Shown here: piece by piece, positions 22,691 through 32,916 of the stretch
Position numbering within the stretch: position 1 is the stretch's first letter
Layout: every line of letters starts with the position of its first letter
Source: Brachypodium distachyon
Taxonomy: Eukaryota > Streptophyta > Magnoliopsida > Poales > Poaceae
Reading direction: 5' to 3'
DNA length: 64,000 nucleotides
Assembly: GCF_000005505.3 (NCBI RefSeq)
Contig: NC_016132.3
Span: forward strand, 22,930,501 to 22,994,500
Position numbers and translations under genes: made by a program
The notes under the pieces: generated by a model
What the model saw: only the letters and a program-made list of their open reading frames with translations
The model's database searches: none
Told to the model about the DNA's origin: nothing

Positions 22691-24030
22691 GTGTTACTCA
22701 TCTCTTCAAAATATACGAGACCAACAGAATCTTACGACAAACTTTGACTAAGAATTACACTAGGTACAAGGTTATTATAACGCAAAAGTAATATCAGCTT
22801 TGTATATTTGGAAGGAGAAAGTGTTTGCTAGGAAAGTGCATCTGTGTTTTTTTAATGCATAGAACAACGGAAAATTGTATCGAAACGTCAAATTAAATGT
22901 TGATGTGTTTATGATATGTTTATTTTCGTGGGCTATATTCTGGTTTCTTTCTTTTTTCAGATGTCTTATTTATATATTTCTCCTTGCCCTGTTCTCCTAT
23001 TACTCCTACTCCGTACATTATTTTTTAAATCTTTTCTCCCAATTTTTCGCTCTCTCTCTGACTATCCTCTCCATCCACCTGAGTGCAAACTCCTTCTCTC
23101 CCCATCCCGATTCATCCCGCCACCGAACATCACGCCGCCATGCGCGGCCGCCCGATTACAGATTCCCGCCGCCCGTCCACTCCCACGCGCCGTCTGCTCC
23201 CACTTGCCGCCAGGTACGCCTGTGCGCCGCTCACACATCGTGTCCGGCCACTGATCGCTGCGCGCCACTGCCCGTCCGGAGGGCCACCGATGGCTCGCGC
23301 CGACGCATCCCTGCTGCCTTGCGCGAGGCCACCGCCATCCCGGCCTCAGGCTCATCCGATCGCCGTCCAAGTCCCGCGTGGAGCCACCGGCGCGCACGAG
23401 CCGGTGGAGGCGGCGGTCGGAGTGCGCGACGGAGCCGTGGGTCCGCAGACGCCTTCCGCACACGGCCGCCGCCGACGTGCACGAGCTGGTGGAGGCGACA
23501 AGAGCGGCGGCGGGCGTGGGCGAGATCCGGATCGGGCAGGGGGTGGGGGTGAGATTCGTAGGAGAGGAGGAGGAGCGAGGAGGGCTCTGTTGGTTTTTTT
23601 GGGCGGTACGTGTTTTTTCTGCGCTTGAGGACCGTGGGATCCGGGATTAAAAGACACGTGGAGATATCGTTGACAGATTCGTAATTTCAGTGAAGTGACG
23701 CCCGTATTTATCAAAATCTCAGCCCGGCCCATTCGATTGCTTGTATTTTGTTTATTGAATCAATAAATTCAGATGTTTATAAAAAAAATATGAGCGCGCA
23801 GAATTGTAGTCACCACGACCCACATTTTCGCTATAAAGAAAACCATCGACCCACATTGGATACCAGGATACCAACTTTCCTGCACGGCGTCGCCGCTGCC
23901 GCTGGTTAGGGTATTCTCACCGGCGAGCAACCGTCGGCGCCTCGCCTCTGTGGTATGCTACCGATCGTTTTCTCTCTGTTTTAACGGTTGTTGCTTGCTT
24001 AATCTCATCTCCCTCGTATGCTCGCTTCAG
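22691..24030. other. Intergenic DNA with a GC-rich block; leader of the LTP-like gene at its end
   Basis: 23080-23640 is GC-rich and open on both strands (up to 225 codons), but with no domain and Arg/Pro-rich composition typical of chance frames. Near 23755-23790 an A-run follows TTGAATCAATAAATTCAG. From about 23883 the sequence is the presumed leader of the gene starting at 24031, ending TCGCTTCAG before the ATG. Confidence 0.35.
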
Positions 24031-25049
24031 ATGAGGTCGCTTGCTTGGATACTCGTGCTCGCCACCGCCACCGCCATGGCCACCGCCACCGCCACCGCCG
24101 ACGCAGGTTATTTGCACCTCGCTCTGCCCCCCTGTTTGTAGATCTTGTGTCCGATACGACTTGTTGTCTTAATCGGAGTTTTAACGTGCTTAGGTTTCTT
24201 GCTGACGGAGCCCATCTCCGCCGCCTCCACCACCATCGACGCAGGTTATTTGCACCTCGCTCTGCCCCCGTGTTTGTAGATCTTGTGTCCGATATGGATT
24301 GGTTGTCTTAATCAGTCGGAGTTTAACGTGCTCAGGTTTCTTGCTGACGGAGCCCATCTCGGATGGTATTCCTTCAGGATTGCCCGATCCATCTTCGATC
24401 ATACTCCCCCAAGGAAAGTGCTGCGGTCTTCAGGTTGTTTTCACCTTCATTCTGGACTGGAAATTGAGTCACATGGCAGTTGTTTGATCAATTCAAGATT
24501 TCTAATGCGATCAATCTATTTTTGTTATCAAATTTGCGTTGCCAACAAGGGAGTTGAGTAAAATTATATAGTACTAAGAATTTGCTGCTGTGTTCGGTTG
24601 ACACATACTCAACAGTATTTATACAGAGTACTAGTTTACAAGTGAGAATGTTTGTTCTGTATCAGGTTTTTCCAAAAATAATTCAATGTAGATTGTACCA
24701 TCTAATGATCATTTAATGATCTGCAATTTTACCCTTCAGGCTATAATTGTATTCTCCTATCAACCTTTATTATCTGCAACTTAACTTCACCATTTCACAT
24801 AATGCAGAGTTAAAGATGTCAGTATGCAACTCTTCTCACTTGGCGCTTACCATCGCGACAAGCTGTGGGGATGCCCATGGAATTCCCATCAATCATGAAA
24901 ATCCACAATGCTGCGATGCTTTTGCGGCAACAGTGGGTAGGACTGAATGCTATTGCCGTGTCATTAAAGAGCCATACTTGATAATGTCCCCAATGGGAAG
25001 AAAATCTGCCCTTGCCCAAGTTAGCTCGGTTGTGGTGAGATTTGGTTGA
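24031..25049 (+). CDS. Small secreted LTP-like cysteine-rich protein, probably damaged at its 3' end
   Basis: Four exons fit GT-AG rules: 24031-24106, 24194-24244, 24336-24433 and 24810-25049. The start MRSLAWILVLATATAMATA is a good signal peptide. The last exon has VCNSSHLALTIATSC, then QCCDAFAATVGRTECYC, i.e. C-C-CC-CxC spacing as in non-specific lipid transfer/bifunctional inhibitor proteins; one expected Cys is not seen. The frame stops at 25047-25049, but a frame shifted by one base continues at once with NPTCSFEKGVPPTPSESVSE and a hydrophobic stretch (CLWIIIFGAVGWSCF), up to 25369, which looks like the last Cys, a Ser/Pro spacer and a GPI-anchor signal. Inference: a GPI-anchored LTP-like gene with a one-base loss, or a sequencing error. 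The fourth-exon acceptor (GCAGAG) is ambiguous by two bases. Exon 2 is a duplicate of exon 3's start. Confidence 0.5.
24100..24361 (+). repeat. Tandem duplication of an intron plus exon in the LTP-like gene
   Basis: Seen: GACGCAG, the donor GTTATTTGCACCTCGCTCTG, the whole intron and the following exon start GTTTCTTGCTGACGGAGCCC occur twice, about 138-141 bp apart (introns from 24107 and 24245; exons from 24194 and 24336). Both copies keep donor, acceptor and phase, so the predicted peptide has GFLLTEPIS twice. The copies differ by few bases, so the event is fairly recent. Confidence 0.85.
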
Positions 25050-25369
25050 ATCCCACATGCAGCTTTGAAAAGGGAGTCCCTCCTACACCATCAGAATCTG
25101 TTTCAGAAAGCACTGGAGCGCCTGCAAATGAAAGTTGCTTATGGATCATAATCTTCGGGGCTGTTGGATGGTCCTGTTTCACAAGGGTTTCGGGAAAGCT
25201 TCAACTGCTCTCGAGCGTCTTGCTCCTCTTATCAGGGATCGTCCATCATGAATCTGGACATGACGGCCCATGCTGCGTTCGCCGTCATGTGGGACGGAAA
25301 GGAAACGGTGATCGACTGAAGACGTCCCTTTCTCTCTCTGGCTCCGCTGCACATACCCACATATCCTGA

Positions 25370-26035
25370 GACTATGTTTCTCTCTCTGGACGCGCCGCTG
25401 CCATGTGCTGAGATGCAAGGGATGTGCCGCCGCCATGTGCTGCGAAACTGTGATGGGAGCCGAAGCCGTCGTCTTCGTCGGGAGCGGTCAGCACGTGGGG
25501 AACAGGGGTCGCCGCCATATGGCCGACTGTGTGTTGGAGAGAGAGGGGGAGGGCGACCCCCGCTGCCATATGGCTGGCCGCACATGGTCGAGATAGAGAG
25601 GGTGGGGCGAACCCCGCTGCCATATGGCCAGGCCACGGCCGTGGATAGAGAAGAAGGCAGCACGTGGATAGAAAGATCGGAGGGAGGGGGATGTGGGCGG
25701 CGACGGCGAGCTTCTCCGATGCCGCTGCCATATGGCCTGCCCGCACGATGGAGGAGGAGTGAGGCCCGTGCCTGTGGAGAGATGGAAGGGGCGTGGGAGA
25801 GAGGAAGACCAACAGCGGTATTCTGCAGTATGTCAACAGTTTGTTGTCGATCGCATCGAATGCAAGGTCTTAACGGAGCCGTTTGATTTCGTCAGAAGCA
25901 TTGCATGCCGTCGTCAGCTGTTGCCATCGGACGGTCCCCGTGAGTCTCCTCCAACGGATGCGATAATTGGAGTTGTGTGCTGGAGAGTAGAAAATCCTCT
26001 CCGGTTTCACAATAGTGGGTATTCTCTGGCTGCGT
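25370..26035. repeat. Degenerate repeats with GCCATATGGC palindromes
   Basis: Seen: GCCATATGGC occurs four times (near 25514, 25564, 25619 and 25728), with related GCCATGTGCTG twice upstream (25399, 25431), in purine-rich (GAGAGAGGG) surroundings and with GGGCGAACCCCGCTGCCATA repeated in diverged form. Frames of up to 170 codons cross the region on both strands but look like by-products of the repeats. 25800-26035 has no named feature and may hold an exon upstream of the split gene. Confidence 0.4.
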
Positions 26036-26381
26036 AAAAAGATCTCTACTTGCACTGGGCATGCAGATGAGGAGACGTCCAAGATGAGCGATCAGGCAGT
26101 CGATGAGGAGAACTCTAGTAGCACTCATATGGTCAAGAGCACACAAATACCATCCCAGAGCTATGCCACTGCCAGTGTCCAAATGAGCGACATTTCATCG
26201 AGCTTGAAGGCATTTGATGAGGAGTCAACAAATATGCCGATCAACAAGACCAGGGCAGTACCATCTCAGGACAGCTATGCCACTGCAAGCGTCCAGTTGA
26301 GCAACATTTCATTCAACTTGAAGGCACCTGACGAAGAGTCAACAAATATGCCTTTCGTCAAGAGCAGTACAGCTTCATCTC

Positions 26382-26776
26382 TGTTGGAAATCAGTCCAGA
26401 TCCTAGCTCTTTCTCTCGCAAGCAACAACAACGATCAGCAACCTGATTGGTTCTGGCGAGACGTGCATGTACAACAAGCAAAACTAAACCAGATCGATTA
26501 GAAAAGCAGGCAGCACTACTACTCACGTCAAGCACGCACACGCAATGATTGATTTGGATAGCCAAAGGCTCGTGTCGAGCCTTGCCTTTTTCTATTTCTT
26601 ATTTTCTCTGGATTGAGCTTACAGATCACGTATGCCCATCCTTTTATACACGGTCAGCTGCGGACCGAATCAAACAAGTACTATTCTAGCTGAATACGAC
26701 TAGAAAAACAACTCCTAAACCGATTAGGACTTGAACCGAAAATAAACTCCTATACGGATTTGATCTTAAGCCTACA
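26382..26776 (-). repeat. 3' LTR of the copia element
   Basis: Minus-oriented LTR, 395 bp, begins TGTAGGCTTAAGATCAAATC at 26776 and ends TTTCCAACA at 26382. On the plus strand it extends the open frame of the interrupted host exon by about 20 codons before a stop, so a chimeric host-LTR peptide could be made. Confidence 0.95.
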
Positions 26777-26803
26777 TTCTCCCCCTAAGATCAAAATGTA
26801 CTT

Positions 26804-28504
26804 CTACTTGATGACGTCGACGCCGATCTTCTTCCTCATCTCTTGAAATTTCACTCTTCCAAGAGACTTCGTCAATATGTCGGCCAACTGGTCATCTGTA
26901 CTGATATAATCAACATCAAGCTTGCCTTCTTCCACGCATCCTCGTATGTAATGAAACCGGGTGTCGATATGTTTACTTCTATCATGAAACACCGGATTCT
27001 TACACAGAGATATAGTGGACTTGTTGTCGATCTTCAACTCAAACTTTTCTGGTTCTCGGTTTAGTAGATCAGCTAGCAATCGCTCTAGCCACACTCCCTG
27101 GCATGCTGCGGTAGCTGCTGCAATGTATTCAGCTTCACACGAGGATAGCGCCACAACCTTCTGCTTCTGTGACATCCAGCTCACAATATTTCCACCAAGG
27201 AAAAACGCCATGCCCGAAGTACTTTTACGGTCATCAACGTCGCTGGCCATATCACTGTCACTGTACCCGACTAGTTGTGTCTTCTTCTCTTTCTTCGTTG
27301 AGTAAACACACCCATAATTCAGGGTTCCTTTGATGTACTGCAAAATCATCTTCACCGCTGCAAAGTGTTTTGTTGTGGGGTTCTCCATGAATCGACTAAC
27401 GATCCCAACCGAGTATGCCAAATCTGGCCTTGTATTCACCAAGTATCTCAGACTTCCCACAATACTTCTATATTCGGTACTATCAACAGGATCTGCTTCG
27501 CTGTGTTTGCTCAATTTATGCCTTGCTTCCATCGTTGCTGAGGTAGCATTGCAGTCTTCCATGCCGCACTTCTCAAGGATTTTCCTCGCATAAGCTTCTT
27601 GACACAAAGTTATTGAGTCTCCTCGCTCACATACTTCTATCCCGAGGTAGTAGCTCAACAAACCAACGTCACTCATCTTGAAAAGATCTAGCATCTGCTT
27701 CTTGAATCTTGCAATCTCCCTCTCATCTGCACCCGTGATCAACAGATCATCAACATATACTCCAACTAGGAGCCGTTCCTTCCCATCACCTCGTTTGTAC
27801 ATAGCATGCTCCAATGGACTCTTCTCAAATCCGAGGGACACCAGTGTAGCATCTAGCCTGGTGTTCCACGCCCTCGGTGCTTGTTGTAGCCTATACAATG
27901 CCTTGTGCAGTCGCAACACCTTAAGTTCCGCTCCCCCTTCGATGAAACCCGGAGGTTGTTGTACATATACTTCTTCTTGTAGGTCACCGTTCAAGAACGC
28001 CGATTTGACATCCATATGATGCAGCTTCCAGGATTCTTGAGCGGCCAAAGCAATCAACAATTGTACCGATTCCATTCTTGCGACTGGAGCGAACACTTCC
28101 TCAAAATCAATGCCTTGTTGCTGCACGTAGCCCTTTGCTACCAAGCGTGCTTTGTGCTTTACCACATTGCCATTGGAGTCTTTCTTCACTTTGAATACCC
28201 ACTTGAGGCCTATGGGTTTATGCCCGGCAGGGAGATCAACCAAGCTCCATGTCTTATTATCTTGGATTGACCCCATCTCCTCCTCCATAGCCTTGCGCCA
28301 ACTCTCTTCCTCGCTAGCTTCTTCAAACGAGGTTGGCTCTTCGGTACTTAACAAGCACCTTTCCTTCGCTGTGCGCTTCATCTTGACCGTCTTCGTCTTG
28401 CGGATCATCTTCTTTGGAGAAGGGTACAACTCCGATAGAAGTCGAAGTCGTTCGGGCGTCAGTCGTCGAGTCCGCGACCAGGTCTGCACCGGCGATCGTA
28501 CCAT
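26804..28504 (-). CDS. Copia reverse transcriptase and RNase H
   Basis: 566 codons in a frame offset by one base from the integrase frame. RVT_2-type reverse transcriptase from about residue 80 (WRKAMEEEMGSIQDNKTWSL, KARLVAKGYVQQQGIDFEEV, DVKSAFLNGDLQEEVY, active site VYVDDLLITG), then RNase H with GYSDSDMASDVDDRKSTSG, SSCEAEYIAA and DNKSTISL. It ends in the usual copia tail RSKHIDTRFHYIRG and DILTKSL. No internal stop. It should be one polyprotein with gag; the indel in the GC-rich linker at about 28530-28780 separates them. The 28504 start is only the first Met of the frame. Confidence 0.95.
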   Translation of the reverse strand: MVRSPVQTWSRTRRLTPERLRLLSELYPSPKKMIRKTKTVKMKRTAKERCLLSTEEPTSFEEASEEESWRKAMEEEMGSIQDNKTWSLVDLPAGHKPIGLKWVFKVKKDSNGNVVKHKARLVAKGYVQQQGIDFEEVFAPVARMESVQLLIALAAQESWKLHHMDVKSAFLNGDLQEEVYVQQPPGFIEGGAELKVLRLHKALYRLQQAPRAWNTRLDATLVSLGFEKSPLEHAMYKRGDGKERLLVGVYVDDLLITGADEREIARFKKQMLDLFKMSDVGLLSYYLGIEVCERGDSITLCQEAYARKILEKCGMEDCNATSATMEARHKLSKHSEADPVDSTEYRSIVGSLRYLVNTRPDLAYSVGIVSRFMENPTTKHFAAVKMILQYIKGTLNYGCVYSTKKEKKTQLVGYSDSDMASDVDDRKSTSGMAFFLGGNIVSWMSQKQKVVALSSCEAEYIAAATAACQGVWLERLLADLLNREPEKFELKIDNKSTISLCKNPVFHDRSKHIDTRFHYIRGCVEEGKLDVDYISTDDQLADILTKSLGRVKFQEMRKKIGVDVIK

Positions 28505-28509
28505 CGTCG

Positions 28510-28780
28510 ATGCCCTTTGAGAGGTTGCTGCCGCGGTAGAAGTTTCAGCGTCTCCGCCGGCTGCTGCATCCTCCCCTTCACTCGCTCCTGCCGCGGCAGA
28601 GGGATCTTCTGCCGTGGCAGAAACTTCTGCCGTCTCTCACGTCGTGGCAGACGCAGATCTTCCTGCCGCGGCAGAATTTTCTGTCCGCGGATCCTGCCGC
28701 GGGAGAGAATCCAGCCGCTGTTCCTGCCGCGGATCCTGCCGCGGCAGAGGATGAGGCCGGTGCTCTATTGAAGCTGAACA
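28510..28780. repeat. Array of CTGCCGCGGCAG palindromes in the copia linker
   Basis: Seen: CTGCCGCGGCAG or one- to two-base variants (CTGCCGTGGCAG, CTGCCGCGGGAG, CTGTCCGCGGA) recur about eight times within 270 bp between the integrase and reverse transcriptase regions. In the coding frame they give Ala/Gly/Ser runs. The frame shifts within this array, probably by repeat slippage. Confidence 0.7.
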
Positions 28781-31276
28781 CCGGTGTAGCGCCGCGGCCC
28801 GGCGGCGTTCCTGGTGGATCTCCGCCACCTGCGTCATGGTCGTGGCCTTCTCCACGGTTATGACCTGCATGCTCAGGGACAGGGTAAGATACAACAAACA
28901 TATCATCCGAATTTTGTTGATTCTCTTCTTTGTTTGAGGACCAATCCCATGCTCTCTCTTCTTCAAAGACGACGTCGCGTGCCACGTGAACTTTTCTTGT
29001 TTGTGGATCGTACACACGATAAGCCTTCGAGTGTCCCTTCAAGCCTGCTTCATAACCCATCAAGATCATCGGCTTACTCCAGTCTTCCAGCTTTCCCACA
29101 TGTCCAGAAACATTCTTCACATGTGCCATGCACCCAAAAGTACGAAAGTGATCGACCGAAAGTTTTCTTCCACACCAAGCTTCATAGGGTGTCATGCCAA
29201 TGACACTTTTCTTCGGTGCACGGTTTAGCAAGTATACCGCTGTAGTCACCGCTTCTCCCCAAAACCTCCCCGGCAAGCCTTTGCTCTTCATCATGCTTCG
29301 AGCCATTGCTACCACAGTTTGGTTCCTTCTTTCAACAACACCGTTTTGCTGCGGTGTGTATGGGGCTGTCAGAAAACGCTTGATGCCATGTTCCTCACAA
29401 TATGCAGCAAACTCATGTGAGATAAATTCCCCTCCTCGGTCAGTCCGGAAAGCCTTCAACTTTGCCTCTGCTTCTACTTTAGTAGCAATCTTGATCTTCT
29501 TGAATGCTTGAAACGCTTGATCTTTCGTTTTAAGCAGCACAACCCACATGTACCGACTGTAGTCATCTACCACGAGTAGAAAATAGCGATTGCCGGCTGG
29601 GGTTGCAGGTGAAACTGGGCCACACAGATCACTGTGAAACAAATCTAGTACCTTCTCTGCCCGGTACTTTGCTTCTCTGGGAAACGGCGCTCGCCGTTGC
29701 TTCCCTACTAGGCAGCCATCGCACACTTGTTCAACATGATCCACCGTCGGCATCCCAACCACCATGTCCTTCTGGCCGAGTTGTCGAAGCGAGTGAAAAT
29801 TCAAGTGCCCGTAGCGAGCGTGCCACCTCCATGCTGGATCATCAAGACCAGCTAACAAACAGATCGGCTCTGTTCTGTCAAGGTCAAGAATATACAAGCG
29901 ATTCTTTGCCCTCTTGACCTTCATCAGTAGCTTGTGTTGTCGGTCGTAGCCCCACAGGTACCCATCCTCTAACACAATTTTACATCCCCTTTCCTCGAGT
30001 TGACCAAGACTGATTATATTGCTTTTCAGCTTGGGGATATAATATACGTCGGTTAGTACCTTGTGATCGCCAAATCTTGTCTCAAAAAGAACTGTGCCTC
30101 GCCCTTGTATCGCCACCGTGGAACCATCTCCAAAACGCACCGAGCCACCCACGGCTAGGTTAAGCTCTGCGAATTGGGTTTTGTCGCCAGTCATGTGATT
30201 GCTAGCGCCCGTGTCAAGGTACCACACATTGCCCGCCTTCACTCTTGCTTTATCATGTAGGTAGACTTTCTTTTCAACAAGGGTTACAGACTCAGACTTC
30301 TCCTCGATGACTTCCTCTTGACCTTCTTCCATTAGCTCGCACATCTCTACCATCAGCAGCGCCGGATCATCATCTTCTTCCCTGGCCATATATGCTTTCT
30401 CTTTCTGTGGCTTTCGGCACTCCGACTTGAAGTGCCCGTATATTCCACAGTTGTGGCACATTATCTTCTTGCGATCAAACTTTTTCTTGGGGGCCGCACC
30501 TTTCTCCTCGGTACCTTGAGGAGCTTTCTTTGCTTGTGCTCGACCTCCTCCTTTAGCTTGATCTCTTCTTCCACTGGACGATGACGAATCGCCAGTTTTC
30601 CTTGCGGCCATAGCAGACCACTGCGCACGGGTCATCATCAGATGCTCGTCCTCTTTGCCATCTCCGAACACCATCCGGAGTCGTTCATCGTGCGCCTTGT
30701 ATCGCCCCACCAAGTCCTCCACCGTGAGGGTCTTCAGATCGGCACACTGCTCGATTGAGGTTACGATCTGGATATACTTTGGTGATGCCGCGCGTAGGAA
30801 CCGCCTGACCACGGAGATCTCGGAGAGTGTCTCGCCTAGGTCGCGGATCCCGTTAACGAGCGTCGTTACACGCGCTGCGAACGCGTTGACCGCCTCGTCT
30901 TCTCCCATCTTCAAACTCTCATAATTCTTCAGCAAGGTTTGAAGGTTTGCCTCCCGGACACGCTCGTGTCCTTGATGTAGGGTCTTGATCGTATCCCATG
31001 CATCCTTTGCAGATTTCTTCCCCTTCAGGTGTTGTAGCACATCGTTCGGCACAGCCGCATGGATGGCCGCCAACGCCAGGCGATCAATGCGATAGTTTGC
31101 CGCTCCTTTGGCGTACGTGTTTCCGCCTCGACTGCGTCCCAGATTTCTTGAGATTCCATAGCCACCTCCATCTTCATTGCCCACATGCTGTAGTCGCTGC
31201 GATCGAGCCTTGGAAACGTCGCCGGTGTTGAGTTCCTTCCAGCCGCGGCTCCCGGCGTCCCCGCATCCGTCGGCAT
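28578..31276 (-). CDS. Copia gag, protease and integrase (one frameshift near the start)
   Basis: The gag start at 31276 (MPTDAGTPGAAAGRN) runs into a one-base frame break near 31133; the main frame continues from there to 28578. In order along the main frame: gag capsid region (residues 30-190, with LKGKKSAKDAWDTIKTLHQG), zinc knuckle CHNCGIYGHFKSEC (CX2CX4HX4C), aspartic protease WYLDTGASNHMTG, GAG-pre-integrase zinc site (HARYGHLNFHS, CDGCLVGKQ), and the integrase core with DLCGP, FRTDRGGEF and PQQNGVVERRNQ giving the D, D and E residues. The C-terminus is a low-complexity linker of GCGGCAG-derived repeats, where the frame is lost. The protein would package, mature and integrate the element. 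Confidence 0.9.
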
Positions 31277-31331
31277 AGCTCCCGTGTACTAGGGACCGTT
31301 TTGCCGGATTAACCTTGGCTCTGATACCAAA

Positions 31332-31727
31332 TGTTGGAAATCAGCCCAGATCCTAGCTCTTTCTCTTGCAAGCAACAACAACGATCAGCAACCTGATTGG
31401 TTCCGGCGAGACGTGCACGTACAACAAGCAAAACTAAACCAGATCGATTAGAAAAGCAGGCAGCACTACTACTCACGTCAAGCACACACACGCGATGATT
31501 GATTTGGATAGCCAAAGGCTCGTGTCGAGCCTTGTCTTTTTCTATTTCTTATTTTCTCTGGGATTGAGCTTACAAAGCACGTATGCCCATCCTTTTATAC
31601 ACGGTCAGCTGCAGACCGAATCAAACAAATACTACTCTAGCTGAATACGACTAGAAAAACAACTCCTAAACGGACTAGGACTTGAACCGAAAGTAAACTC
31701 CTATACAGATTTGATCTTAAGCCTACA
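31332..31727 (-). repeat. 5' LTR of the copia element
   Basis: Minus-oriented LTR, 396 bp, begins TGTAGGCTTAAGATCAAATC at 31727 and ends TTTCCAACA at 31332. It carries the promoter of the element, which reads toward lower coordinates. The match with 26382-26776 is close to base for base. Confidence 0.95.
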
Positions 31728-31887
31728 ATCTGAGGATAGCCATGCCACTGCAAGCGTCCAGATGGGCAACATGCCATCCAAGTCGGAAGCAATCGAGGGC
31801 GAGTCAAGTAAGCTGCAGAGGAGCAGCACTTCCAGCTCCAGCGAGAGCAAGCCTCTTCTACTTTCATTCAAGGCCTCTTCCGTGTAG

Positions 31888-32916
31888 ATGACCTGGGCTG
31901 AGAGGATGTCTGGTTGGGATACGTGTGTATGTCTGTACCCGTTGCGTACCCGTTGCTTATTTCTGGTGCCTAAACTCTCATTTGGTAGTAAAAAAAAATC
32001 ATGGGTTACTTATCTATCACTCTTCCCTGTAATTTCCCATCACATTCTTTTTCTGGGATGCAGCAGTATACAGTAGATTGTGTGCGCTGCACACAACAGC
32101 ACGTCGAGCTTCTTTGTGGTACAGTGCTACTTGCTGTGTGACCGCGCTAAAACTGCTGGGGGCCATGGTTTCTATATAGCAATTTGGTTCAGTCTGCTGT
32201 CAGAGAGTATTGTTACAGAGGAGCGAAATATTGGGGAGGGCGTTTATACCGTTTATGTGATTAAAGCCGTTTGCAGATTTATGGCATGGTATGGTTTGTG
32301 ATTTTCTCTATTTTGTAAGCTATGAAGGTGTTGCTAATGAAACTAATTAACCTTGGTATGCATGTGTATCAGAAAGCGTTCGTCTGTTTGCAGCTAATGT
32401 CTGCGGTCATAGAGTAGAATCTTTAGTAACAACTAGATGATTCCCCGCTCGTGGCGGCAAAAAATTACATGAAATAATAGCTTGGTTAGTGCTATACACC
32501 CAATGCACATGTTGGGCACAAAGAATACAGTAAAAGATCTCAAAATTGCAAAAAGTGTACTCCATATGAGCAGTTCACTTACCAGCATCCAAGACCAAAG
32601 GAACACAGTGGAGCTCAATTGAAGTTAACAACGGATTTTTAGCCGGCCCACCTGGTAACAGGACTAAAAAGAGATTTAATTAAAAAATAGGAACAACTAA
32701 TAAGAGGTCACATCCAGCAGACCTGTCCTGGATCGAATCATACTAAGCTTTGTAAATGCCATTCCAATTGAGGATGAGTCCATGCAAAATAATAATAATC
32801 AAGGATTCTTTTTTCTAGAATACACCGTAGAAGGTGTATCATCAATTATAGAAGAGTTAGAACTGTGACGCAGTTTCCAGACCTGAAAAAGAGCCAGAAA
32901 AAACAACAATTACTTA
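31888..32916. other. 3' flank of the split gene and intergenic DNA
   Basis: 31888-32340 looks like a 3' untranslated region (T-rich, no long frame). 32430-32480 contains GATGATTCCCCGCTCGTGGC, a motif I have a vague sense of from plant repeats but cannot assign. The rest shows nothing. Confidence 0.3.

Larger units (their letters stand above)
26382..31727 (-). mobile_element. Ty1/copia LTR retrotransposon, complete ends, nearly intact
   Basis: Seen: 5346 bp with terminal LTRs 26382-26776 and 31332-31727, which differ by only a few bases, so insertion is recent. The flanking ATCTC/ATCTG is a 5-bp duplication with one change. The minus strand carries a primer site next to the 5' LTR (TTGGTATCAGAGCCA, 31317-31331), complementary to initiator tRNA-Met. 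A purine tract (CTTAGGGGGAGAA, 26777-26789) adjoins the 3' LTR. Between them lies the copia order gag-PR-INT-RT-RNH. Two frame breaks prevent a single polyprotein, so this copy is probably not autonomous although almost every domain is readable. Confidence 0.95.
26036..31887 (+). pseudogene. Unrecognised gene with an internal peptide repeat, split by a copia insertion
   Basis: Seen: 26036-26381 encodes repeats of about 46 residues built on DSYATASVQLSN and DEESTNMP (two copies plus shorter DEE-S starts). After the copia element, 31733-31887 resumes in the same frame with EDSHATASVQMGNMP, a third copy, and ends KPLLLSFKASSV with TAG at 31885-31887. The near-identical 5-mers ATCTC (26377-26381) and ATCTG (31728-31732) are the target duplication. 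So the exon was continuous before the insertion. The peptide is hydrophilic, Ser/Glu-rich, and I do not recognise its family. A splice acceptor is possible at GGGCATGCAG before 26067; the upstream exons are uncertain and it might be the 3' part of the gene starting at 24031. Confidence 0.55.

Noticed and set aside
22875..23732. Frames up to 225 codons in the GC-rich block
   Set aside because: Open in most frames on both strands because of high GC, Arg/Pro-rich, no domain, no splice context.
25374..25886. 170-codon plus-strand and 143-154-codon minus-strand frames
   Set aside because: They follow the GCCATATGGC repeat array; the same repeat opens several frames at once and no domain is visible.
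30655..31231. Plus-strand frames of 77-105 codons across the copia element
   Set aside because: They are shadows of the well-supported minus-strand gag and pol frames.
28578..31276. Intact autonomous copia element
   Set aside because: Ends, LTRs and motifs are complete, but frame breaks near 31133 and in the linker at 28510-28780 prevent one polyprotein unless frameshifting restores it.
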